64,000 bases of DNA from Camelus bactrianus (Eukaryota; Chordata; Mammalia; Artiodactyla; Camelidae): the NCBI RefSeq assembly GCF_048773025.1, contig NW_027413956.1, positions 992,001-1,056,000 of the forward strand, read 5' to 3'. This document shows, piece by piece, positions 1 to 9,139 of the stretch. A program made the translations under genes and the position numbers. Positions within the stretch are counted from its first letter, which is position 1. The number at the start of each line of letters is the position of its first letter. The notes under the pieces are model-generated. The model was not told the origin of the DNA, did no database searches, and saw only the letters and a program-made list of their open reading frames with translations.

Positions 1-247
1 GTTTGAAACAATGTAAATTACTCCTCTATAGGTTAGAACTCGCTCCAAGAGAATTTTTCTGCGAAAACTGCTTCATTTTTGAAACTGGCGTTTGGAAAAT
101 GCTGCAAAATCTGAGAAAATACTTCTAAGTATCAATATTCAATCTATTGTGATGAAAGTTCGGAAATCCACATGCTAACAAATCTGTAGTGAATATTTGT
201 CGAATCCATTATGCATGTAGCATGTTCGGAACACGGGATTTCATGGC
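1..247. repeat. Satellite monomer m1 (subfamily a)
   Basis: 247 bp monomer. It carries subfamily a marks: tcatttttgaaactgg, cttctaagtatcaat and ctgtagtgaata. Its 3' end holds gttcggaacacggg, part of the dyad element. In class B copies this monomer is one base shorter. Confidence 0.9.
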
Positions 248-495
248 CAGGGAGTTTATGTAAATTACCTTTCTCTTGGTTAGAAATCACTCCAAGAGAT
301 TTTTCCTGAGAAATCTGCCTGATTTTCGAAACTGGTGTTAGGAAAACACTGCGAACTCAGATGAATAGATTCTCTGTGTAAATATGCCTTGTAGGGTGGA
401 TGAAAGTTCGGTAATCCGCATGCTAACAACTCTGTAGTGAATATTTGTCGAATCCGAGATACATGAAGCGTGTTCGGAACACAGAATATCACGGT
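248..495. repeat. Satellite monomer m2 (b/a hybrid)
   Basis: 248 bp monomer. Its first part is b-like (ctgcctgattttcgaaac, ctgtgtaaatatgcc) and its second part is a-like (ctaacaactctgtagtgaat). The switch falls between about 385 and 420. This monomer is duplicated in HOR copy 2 and varies most between HOR classes. Confidence 0.85.
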
Positions 496-742
496 GAGGG
501 AATCTAAGTAAAATACATGTCTCTTGGGTAGAACTCGCTCCAAGAGATTTTTCTGCGAATTCTGCCTCAGTTTCAAAACTGGCATTAGGAAAACGTTTCG
601 AAATATGAGAAAATGCTTCAAAGAGTCAATATGGCTTTTATGGTGGATGAAAGTTCAGTAATCCTTATGCTAACGACTCTGTAGTGAATATTTGTCGAAT
701 CCGTGATGCATGAAGCTTTTTCGGAACACGGAATTTCACGAT
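496..742. repeat. Satellite monomer m3 (subfamily a)
   Basis: 247 bp monomer with a-type marks gcctcagtttcaaaactgg, cttcaaagagtcaat and ctgtagtgaat. It contains ccgtga ... tcacg arms around ttcggaacacgg. Confidence 0.9.
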
Positions 743-988
743 GACGGGTTCTATGTAAATTGCATCTCTATTGGGTAGAACTCGCTCCAAGAGGATTTTT
801 CTGTGAAAACTGCATGATTTAAAAACTGACATTAGGAGAAATCTACTAAATCAGAAAAAAATGTCTATGTATAAATATGCATTGTAATGTGGATGAAAGT
901 TCGGTAATACACATGTTCACAACTCATTAAAGAATGTTTGTCGAATCCGTGATGCATGTAACGTGTTCAGAACACGGAATGTCACGGT
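743..988. repeat. Satellite monomer m4 (subfamily b)
   Basis: 246 bp monomer with b-type marks gcatgatttaaaaactgac, tgtataaatatgc and cattaaagaatgtttg. It holds the best copy of the nested dyad, which runs to the boundary with m5. Confidence 0.9.
947..987. repeat. Nested inverted repeat (dyad), representative copy in m4/m5
   Basis: The outer arms are ccgtga (947-952) and tcacgg (982-987). The inner arms are cgtgttc (962-968) and gaacacg (970-976) around one base. Related forms occur near the end of many monomers, for example 2922-2962 in m12, where outer arms are intact and the inner arms are gttc and gaac. The element recurs in every HOR copy. Seen: the symmetry. Inferred: it could extrude as a hairpin or bind a dimeric protein. 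Confidence 0.7.
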
Positions 989-1236
989 GAGTGAAACTAG
1001 GTAAACTACATATCTTTTGTGTAGAACTCGCTCCAAGAGCATTTTCCTGCCAAATCTGCCTCATTTTCAAACCTGGCATTAAAACTAACTTGTGAAATCT
1101 CAGAAAATTCTTCAAAGTGTCAGTAAGCCATGTATGGTGGATGAAAGTGCTATAATCCACTTGCTAACAACTCTGTAGTGAATATATGTCGAATCCGATA
1201 TGAATGTAGCGTGTTCGGAAAACGGAACTTCACGGT
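989..1236. repeat. Satellite monomer m5 (subfamily a)
   Basis: 248 bp monomer with a-type marks gcctcattttcaaacctgg, cttcaaagtgtcag and ctgtagtgaata. It is followed directly by another a-type monomer, so the expected b partner is missing. Confidence 0.9.
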
Positions 1237-1481
1237 GAGCGAATCCATGTAAATTACATGTCTATTGTTTTGAACCAGCTCCAAGAGTTTTTTGCCGTGA
1301 AATCTGCCTCAGTTTCGAATCTGGTGTTGGAAAGTTCTGTGAAATCAGAGAAAATGCTTCTAAGCATCAAGATGCCTTGTATTGTGATGAAAGTCCTGTA
1401 ATCCACATGCAAACAAATCTGTAGAGTAATTTGTCGAAGCCTATCCGCATGTAGCGTGTTCGAAACACGGAATTTCACAGC
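1237..1481. repeat. Satellite monomer m6 (subfamily a)
   Basis: 245 bp monomer here, 246 bp in copies with ggtgtttgg. a-type marks: gcctcagtttcgaatctgg, cttctaagcatcaa and ctgtagagtaa. Its T-run length polymorphism (ggtgttgg or ggtgtttgg) is one of the two indels that set HOR length. Confidence 0.9.
1246..1260. repeat. Short palindromic element catgtaa-a-ttacatg in m6
   Basis: Perfect 7 bp arms around a single base at the start of m6. Other monomers keep a shorter gtaa-a-ttac core or a decayed form at the same place (for example 2481-2495 in m11 with gtaacttac), so it lies ~280 bp after one nested dyad and ~30 bp after the next. Confidence 0.6.
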
Positions 1482-1728
1482 AGGAGAATCTATGAAATTT
1501 ATATGTCTATTGGGTAGAACACGCTCCAAAAGTTTTTTCCTTAGGAAACTGCCTGATTTTTGAAACTGCTATTAGGAAAAAGCTGCAAACTAAGAGTTAA
1601 AGTTTCTAGGTGTAAATATGCCTTGTATGGTTTATGAAAGTTTTGTAATACACATGTACACAACTCATTAAAAATGTTTCTCATATCCGTGATTTATGTA
1701 GTGTGTTCGGAACACGGAATGTCACGTT
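1482..1728. repeat. Satellite monomer m7 (subfamily b)
   Basis: 247 bp monomer with b-type marks gcctgatttttgaaactgc, ctaggtgtaaatatgcc and cattaaaaatgtttc. Confidence 0.9.
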
Positions 1729-1976
1729 GAAGGACACTAAGTAAATTACATATCTATTGGTGAGAACCCGCTCCAGGAGCATTTTACTGTAAAATCTACC
1801 TCTGTTTGGAAACTGGTGTTATGAAAACGCTGCAAAATCTGAGCAAAGGCTTTAAGGTGACAATATGTCTTCAATGGTTTATTAAAGATGTGTAATTCAC
1901 ATTCTAACAACTGAGCTGTGAATATTTGTTGAATCCAATGAGCACGTAACTTTTTTGGAACAAGGAATGTTACGGT
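1729..1976. repeat. Satellite monomer m8 (subfamily a)
   Basis: 248 bp monomer with a-type marks acctctgtttggaaactgg, aaggtgacaatatg and gctgtgaatatttg. It is one of the more diverged a members (the usual gatgaaag is attaaag here). Confidence 0.88.
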
Positions 1977-2222
1977 GACGGTATCTATGAAAATGGGATG
2001 TGTATTGGATCGAACATGCAGCAAGAGAATTTTTCTGCGAAAATGCCTGATTTTCGTAATGGACGTAAGGAAAAATCTGCGAAATCTAAGTAAATATTTC
2101 TAGGAGTAAATATCCCTTGTATTGTGGTTGAAACATCGGTAATCCACATGCTCACGGTCATTAAATAATCTTTGTCGAAACCGTGATTAATGTAACGTTT
2201 TCGGAACATGGAATGTCTCGGT
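1977..2222. repeat. Satellite monomer m9 (subfamily b)
   Basis: 246 bp monomer with b-type marks gcctgattttcgtaatgg, ctaggagtaaatat and cattaaataatctttg. It is followed by a second b-type monomer, so an a partner is missing. Confidence 0.88.
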
Positions 2223-2470
2223 GAGTGAAACTCAGAAAACAACAATTCTACTGGATAGAACTCGCTTGAATTGAATTTTTCAGCGAAAATTTCATGATTT
2301 TCGAAACTGGATGTTAGGAAAAACCTGCGAAATCAGAATAAACACTTCTAGGTGCAAATATGCCTAGTGTGTTGGATGAAAGTTCGGTAATCCACATGCT
2401 CCCACTCATTAAAGAATGTTTGTCGAATTCTTGATGCATGTAACGTGTTCGGAATACGGAATGTCATATT
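2223..2470. repeat. Satellite monomer m10 (subfamily b)
   Basis: 248 bp monomer with b-type marks tcatgattttcgaaactgg, ctaggtgcaaatatgcc and cattaaagaatgtttg. The start of the monomer is diverged: ctcagaaaacaac replaces the usual ctatgtaaattac. Confidence 0.88.
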
Positions 2471-2716
2471 GAAGGAAACAATGTAACTTACATGTCTATT
2501 GGGTAGAACTCGCTTGAAGAGAATTTTTCTGTGAAATGTGCCTCATTTTCAAAACTGCCATTAGGAGAACCCTGTGAAATCTGAGAAAATGCTTCTAAGT
2601 GTCAATATGCCTTGAATGGTGAATGAAAGTCCGGTAATCCACATGTTAATAGCAGTGTAGTTATTATTTTTCAAACCGTGATTCATGGAGCGCTTTTGGA
2701 AAACGGAATTTCACTG
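2471..2716. repeat. Satellite monomer m11 (subfamily a)
   Basis: 246 bp monomer with a-type marks gcctcattttcaaaactgc and cttctaagtgtcaatatgcc. The ctgtagtgaata region is altered to gtgtagttattat. Confidence 0.88.
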
Positions 2717-2963
2717 TAATGAAACAATGTAAATTACAATTCTATTGGGTAGAACTAGCTAGAATAGAATTTTTCTGCGAAAATTGCATGATTATCGAAT
2801 CTGAAGTTTGGAGAAAGCTTCAAAATGAGAGTAAATATTTCTAGGTGTAAATATGCCTTTATGTTGGAAGAAAGTTCGGTAATCCACATTTTCACAACAT
2901 ATTAAAGAATCTCTTTCTAATCCGTGATGCATATACCGTGTTCGGAACGTGGAATTTCACGGT
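2717..2963. repeat. Satellite monomer m12 (subfamily b)
   Basis: 247 bp monomer with b-type marks gcatgattatcgaatctg, ctaggtgtaaatatgcc and atattaaagaatc. Its end contains ccgtga (2922-2927) and tcacgg (2957-2962) around gttcggaac. Confidence 0.9.
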
Positions 2964-5900
2964 GTTTGAAACAATGTAAATTACTCCTCTATAGGTTAGA
3001 ACTCGCTCCAAGAGAATTTTTCTGCGAAAACTGCTTCATTTTTGAAACTGGCTTTTGGAAAATGCTGCAAAATCTGAGAAAATACTTCTAGGTATCAATA
3101 TTCAATCTATTGTGATGAAAGTTCGGAAATCCACATGCTAACAAATCTGTAGTGAATATTTGTCGAATCCATTATGCATGTAGCATGGTCGGAACACGGG
3201 ATTTCATGGCCAGGGAGTTTATGTAAATTACCTTTCTCTTGGTTAGAAATCACTCCAAGAGATTTTTCCTGAGAAATCTGCCTGATTTTCGAAACTTGGG
3301 TTAGGATAACACTGCGAACTCAGATGAATAGATTCTCTGTGTAAATATGCCTTGTAGGGTGGATGAAAGTTCGGTAATCCGCATGCTAACAACTCTGTAG
3401 TGAATATTTGTCTAATCCATTATGCATGTAGCATGTTCGGAACACGGGATTTCATGGCCAGGGAGTTTATGTAAATTACCTTTCTCTTGGTTAGAAATCA
3501 CTCCAAGAGATTTTTCCTGAGAAATCTGCCTGATTTTCGAAACTTGGGTTAGGAAAACACTGCGAACTCAGATGAATAGATTCTCTGTGTAAATATGCCT
3601 TGTAGGGTGGATGAAAGTTCGGTAATCCGCATGCTAACAACTCTGTAGTGAATATTTGTCGAATCCAAGATACATGAAGCGTGTTCGGAACAGAGAATAT
3701 CACGGTGAGGGAATCTAAGTAAAATACATGTCTCTTGGGTAGAACTCGCTCCAAGAGATTTTTCTGCGAATTCTGCCTCAGTTTCAAAACTGGCATTAGG
3801 AAAACGTTTCAAAATATGAGAAAATGCTTCAAAGTGTCAATATGGATTTTATGGTGAATGAAAGTTCAGTAATCCTTATGCTAACGACTCTGTAGTGAAT
3901 ATTTGTCGAATCCGTGATGCATGAAGCTTTTTCGGAACACGGAATTTCACGATGACGGGTTCTATGTAAATTGCATCTCTATTGGGTAGAACTCGCTCCA
4001 AGAGGATTTTTCTGTGAAAACTGCATGATTTAAAAACTGACATTAGGAGAAATCTACTAAATCAGAAAAAAATGTCTATGTATAAATATGCATTGTAATG
4101 TGGATGAAAGTTCGGTAATACACATGTTCACAACTCATTAAAGAATGTTTGTCGAATCCGTGATGCATGTAACGTGTTCAGAACACGGAATGTCACGGTG
4201 AGTGAAACTAGGTAAACTACATATCTTTTGTGTAGAACTCGCTCCAAGAGCATTTTCCTGCCAAATCTGCCTCATTTTCAAACCTGGCATTAAAACTAAC
4301 TTGTGAAATCTCAGAAAATTCTTCAAAGTGTCAGTAAGCCATGTATGGTGGATGAAAGTGCTATAATCCACTTGCTAACAACTCTGTAGTGAATATTTGT
4401 CGAATCCGATATGAATGTAGCGTGTTCGGAAAACGGAACTTCACGGTGAGCGAATCCATGTAAATTACATGTCTATTGTTTTGAACCCGCTCCAAGAGTT
4501 TTTTGCCGTGAAATCTGCCTCAGTTTCGAATCTGGTGTTTGGAAAGTTCTGTGAAATCAGAGAAAATGCTTCTAAGCATCAATATGCCTTGTATTGTGAT
4601 GAAAGTCCTGTAATCCACATGCAAACAAATCTGTAGAGTATTTTGTCGAAGCCTATCTGCATGTAGCGTGTTCGAAACACGGAATTTCACAGCAGGAGAA
4701 TCTATGAAATTTATATGTCTATTGGGTAGAACACGCTCCAACAGTTTTTTCCTTAGGAAACTGCCTGATTTTTGAAACTGCTATAAGGAAAAAGCTGCAA
4801 ACTAAGAGTTAAAGTTTCTAGGTGTAAATATGCCTTGTATGGTTCATGAAAGTTTTGTAATACACATGTACACAACTCATTAAAAATGTTTCTCATATCC
4901 GTGATTTATGTAGTGTGTTCGGAACACGGAATGTCACGTTGAAGGACACTAAGTAAATTACATATCTATTGGTGAGAACCCGCTCCAGGAGCATTTTACT
5001 GTAAAATCTACCTCTGTTTGGAAACTGGTGTTATGAAAACGCTGCAAAATCTGAGCAAAGGCTTTAAGGTGACAATATGTCTTCAATGGTTTATTAAAGA
5101 TGTGTAATTCACATTCTAACAACTGAGCTGTGAATATTTGTTGAATCCAATGAGCACGTAACTTTTTCGGAACAAGGAATGTTACGGTGACGGTATCTAT
5201 GAAAATGGGATGTGTATTGGATCGAACATGCAGCAAGAGAATTTTTCTGCGAAAATGCCTGATTTTCGTAATGGACGTAAGGAAAAATCTGCGAAATCTA
5301 AGTAAATATTTCTAGGTGTAAATATGCCTTGTATTGTGGTTGAAACATCGGTAATCCACATGCTCACGGTCATTAAATAATCTTTGTCGAAACCGTGATT
5401 AATGTAACGTTTTTGGAACATGGAATGTCTCGGTGAGTGAAACTCAGAAAACAACAATTCTACTGGATAGAACTCGCTTGAATTGAATTTTTCAGCGAAA
5501 ATTTCATGATTTTCGAAACTGGATGTTAGGAAAAACCTGCGAAATCAGAATAAACACTTCTAGGTGCAAATATGCCTAGTGTGTTGGATGAAAGTTCGGT
5601 AATCCACATGCTCCCACTCATTAAAGAATGTTTGTCGAATTCTTGATGCATGTAACGTGTTCGGAATACGGAATGTCATATTGAAGGAAACAATGTAACT
5701 TACATGTCTATTGGGTAGAACTCGCTTGAAGAGAATTTTTCTGTGAAATGTGCCTCATTTTCAAAACTGCCATTAGGAGAACCCTGTGAAATCTGAGAAA
5801 ATGCTTCTAAGTGTCAATATGCCTTGAATGGTGAATGAAAGTCCGGTAATCCACATGTTAATAACAGTGTAGTTATTATTTTTCAAACCGTGATTCATGG

Positions 5901-6175
5901 AGCGCTTTTGGAAAACGGAATTTCACTGTAATGAAACAATGTAAATTACAATTCTATTGGGTAGAACTAGCTAGAATAGAATTTTTCTGCGAAAATTGCA
6001 TGATTATCGAATCTGAAGTTTGGAGAAAGCTTCAAAATGAGAGTAAATATTTCTAGGTGTAAATATGCCTTTATGTTGGAAGAAAGTTCGGTAATCCACA
6101 TTTTCACAACATATTAAAGAATCTCTTTCTAATCCGTGATGCATATACCGTGTTCGGAACGTGGAATTTCACGGT
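2964..6175. repeat. HOR copy 2, 13-monomer variant (extra m2 monomer)
   Basis: This copy is 3212 bp long because one 248 bp monomer is present twice in tandem (3171-3418 and 3419-3666). Removing the extra monomer leaves 2964 bp, the length expected for its ggtgtttgg form of m6. Both m2 copies carry gaaacttgggtta, seen in no other HOR copy, so the duplication is local and recent. Other private marks are cgtttcaaaat at 3805-3815 and tggattttatggtgaatg near 3843. Confidence 0.95.
3171..3666. repeat. Tandem duplication of one monomer (2 x 248 bp)
   Basis: Segment 3171-3418 is repeated at 3419-3666, making copy 2 a 13-monomer unit. Both halves carry the local variant gaaacttgggtta. They differ at only a few bases, for example catggtcgg near 3186 versus catgttcgg near 3434, and aggataacac versus aggaaaacac. 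The junction (tgtctaatccattatg near 3410) joins m2-like sequence to m1-like sequence in a stretch of about 25 bp that m1 and m2 share (it starts tctgtagtgaat and ends cgaatcc). An out-of-register exchange there would create exactly this product. Confidence 0.93.
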
Positions 6176-9139
6176 GTTTGAAACAATGTAAATTACTACT
6201 CTATAGGTTAGAACTCGCTCCAAGAGAATTTTTCTGCGAAAACTGCTTCATTTTTGAAACTGGCGTTTGGAAAATGCTGCAAAATCTGAGAAAATACTTC
6301 TAAGTATCAATATTCAATCTATTGTGATGAAAGTTCGGTAATCCACATGCTAACAAATCTGTAGTGAATATTTGTCGAATCCATTATGCATGTAGCATGT
6401 TTGGAACACGGGATTTCATGGCCAGGGAGTTTATGTAAATTACCTTTCTCTTGGTTAGAAATCACTCCAAGAGATTTTTCCTGAGAAATCTGCCTGATTT
6501 TCGAAACTGGTGTTAGGAAAACACTGCGAACTCAGATGAATAGATTCTCTGTGTAAATATGCCTTGTAGGGTGGATGAAAGTTCGGTAATCCGCATGCTA
6601 ACAACTCTGTAGTGAACATTTGTCGAATCCGAGATACATGAAGCGTGTTCGGAACACAGAATATCACGGTGAGGGAATCTAAGTAAAATACATGTCTCTT
6701 GGGTAGAACTCGCTCCAAGAGTTTTTTCTGCGAATTCTGCCTCAGTTTCAAAACTGGCATTAGGAAAACGTTTCGAAATATGAGAAAATGCTTCAAAGTG
6801 TCAATATGGCTTTTATGGTGGATGAAAGTTCAGTAATCCTTATGCTAACGACTCTGTAGTGAATATTTGTCGAATCCGTGATGCATGAAGCTTTTTCGGA
6901 ACACGGAATTTCACGATGACGGGTTCTATGTAAATTGCATCTCTATTGGGTAGAACTCGCTCCAAGAGGATTTTTCTGTGAAAACTGCATGATTTAAAAA
7001 CTGACATTAGGAGAAATCTACTAAATCAGAAAAAAATGTCTATGTATAAATATGCATTGTAATGTGGATGAAAGTTCGGTAATACACATGTTCACAACTC
7101 ATTAAAGAATGTTTGTCGAATCCGTGATGCATGTAACGTGTTCAGAACACGGAATGTCACGGTGAGTGAAACTAGGTAAACTACATATCTTTTGTGTAGA
7201 ACTCGCTCCAAGAGCATTTTCCTGCCAAATCTGCCTCATTTTCAAACCTGGCATTAAAACTAACTTGTGAAATCTCAGAAAATTCTTCAAAGTGTCAGTA
7301 AGCCATGTATGGTGGATGAAAGTGCTATAATCCACTTGCTAACAACTCTGTAGTGAATATTTGTCGAATCCGATATGAATGTAGCGTGTTCGGAAAACGG
7401 AACTTCACGGTGAGCGAATCCATGTAAATTACATGTCTATTGTTTTGAACCCGCTCCAAGAGTTTTTTGCCGTGAAATCTGCCTCAGTTTCGAATCTGGT
7501 GTTTGGAAAGTTCTGTGAAATCAGAGAAAATGCTTCTAAGCATCAATATGCCTTGTATTGTGATGAAAGTCCTGTAATCCACATGCAAACAAATCTGTAG
7601 AGTATTTTGTCGAAGCCTATCTGCATGTAGCGTGTTTGAAACATGGAATTTCACAGCAGGAGAATCTATGAAATTTATATGTCTATTGGGTAGAACACGC
7701 TCCAAAAGTTTTTTCCTTAGGAAACTGCCTGATTTTTGAAACTGCTATAAGGAAAAAGCTGCAAACTAAGAGTTAAAGTTTCTAGGTGTAAATATGCCTT
7801 GTATGGTTCATGAAAGTTTTGTAATACACATGTACACAACTCATTAAAAATGTTTCTCATATCCGTGATTTATGTAGTGTGTTCGGAACACGGAATGTCA
7901 CGTTGAAGGACACTAAGTAAATTACATATCTATTGGTGAGAACCCGCTCCAGGAGCATTTTACTGTAAAATCTACCTCTGTTTGGAAACTGGTGTTATGA
8001 AAACGCTGCAAAATCTGAGCAAAGGCTTTAAGGTGACAATATGTCTTCAATGGTTTATTAAAGATGTGTAATTCACATTCTAACAACTGAGCTGTGAATA
8101 TTTGTTGAATCCAATGAGCACGTAACTTTTTCGGAACAATGAATGTTACGGTGACGGTATCTATGAAAATGGGATGTGTATTGGATCGAACATGCAGCAA
8201 GAGAATTTTTCTGCGAAAATGCCTGATTTTCGTAATGGACGTAAGGAAAAATCTGCGAAATCTAAGTAAATATTTCTAGGAGTAAATATCCCTTGTATTG
8301 TGGTTGAAACATCGGTAATCCACATGCTCACGGTCATTAAATAATCTTTGTCGAAACCGTGATTAATGTAACGTTTTCAGAACATGGAATGTCTCGGTGA
8401 GTGAAACTCAGAAAACAACAATTCTACTGGATAGAACTCGCTTGAATTGAATTTTTCAGCGAAAATTTCATGATTTTCGAAACTGGATGTTAGGAAAAAC
8501 CTGCGAAATCAGAATAAACACTTCTAGGTGCAAATATGCCTAGTGTGTTGGATGAAAGTTCGGTAATCCACATGCTCCCACTCATTAAAGAATGTTTGTC
8601 GAATTCTTGATGCATGTAACGTGTTCGGAATACGGAATGTCATATTGAAGGAAACAATGTAACTTACATGTCTATTGGGTAGAACTCGCTTGAAGAGAAT
8701 TTTTCTGTGAAATGTGCCTCATTTTCAAAACTGCCATTAGGAGAACCCTGTGAAATCTGAGAAAATGCTTCTAAGTGTCAATATGCCTTGAATGGTGAAT
8801 GAAAGTCCGGTAATCCACATGTTAATAACAGTGTAGTTATTATTTTTCAAACCGTGATTCATGGAGCGCTTTTGGAAAACGGAATTTCACTGTAATGAAA
8901 CAATGTAAATTACAATTCTATTGGGTAGAACTAGCTAGAATAGAATTTTTCTGCGAAAATTGCATGATTATCGAATCTGAAGTTTGGAGAAAGCTTCAAA
9001 ATGAGAGTAAATATTTCTAGGTGTAAATATGCCTTTATGTTGGAAGAAAGTTCGGTAATCCACATTTTCACAACATATTAAAGAATCTCTTTCTAATCCG
9101 TGATGCATATACCGTGTTCGGAACGTGGAATTTCACGGT
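6176..9139. repeat. HOR copy 3, 12 monomers
   Basis: Complete 2964 bp copy with the longer ggtgtttgg in m6. Its m2 is class A-like, but m3 has aagagttttttctgcg, shared with copies 4, 9 and 16, and m8/m9 has gaacaatgaatg, shared with copies 5, 9 and 12. Private marks: attactactct near 6191, gtgaacatttgtcg near 6613, and gtttgaaacatgg near 7634, where two CpG sites have both become TpG. Confidence 0.95.

Larger units (their letters stand above)
1..2963. repeat. HOR copy 1 (class A), 12 monomers
   Basis: Complete 2963 bp copy, used here as the reference for the monomer map. Class A marks: gaaactggtgttagg in m2, cttcaaagagtcaat in m3, and the shorter ggtgttgg in m6. In m9 it carries ggagtaaatatccct. 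It shares ttaatagcag (about 2646) only with copies 8 and 15. Private changes include gaaccagctcc near 1277 where other copies have gaacccgctcc. Confidence 0.95.

Noticed and set aside
222-240. gttcggaacacggg as a CENP-B box
   Set aside because: The spacing between ttcg and cggg is five bases, not the seven of the box, and the required A position does not fit. It is better explained as part of the dyad.
280-621. A 113-codon minus-strand open frame repeated in nearly every HOR copy, with others of 62-103 codons
   Set aside because: They repeat because the DNA repeats. They span monomer boundaries, begin and end at arbitrary points, have no recognisable domain, and change length with single-base copy variants. 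No sign of a gene.
1985-2245. Overlapping pair of minus-strand frames (1746-2024 and 1985-2245) as a two-gene operon
   Set aside because: The overlap follows from adjacent monomers in different frames, and there is no supporting promoter or codon pattern. The organism is evidently a eukaryote.
2964-6175. Copy 2 as an assembly collapse or expansion error
   Set aside because: The two halves of the duplication differ at several bases and share a private variant, so they look like a genuine local duplication, though read support cannot be seen here.
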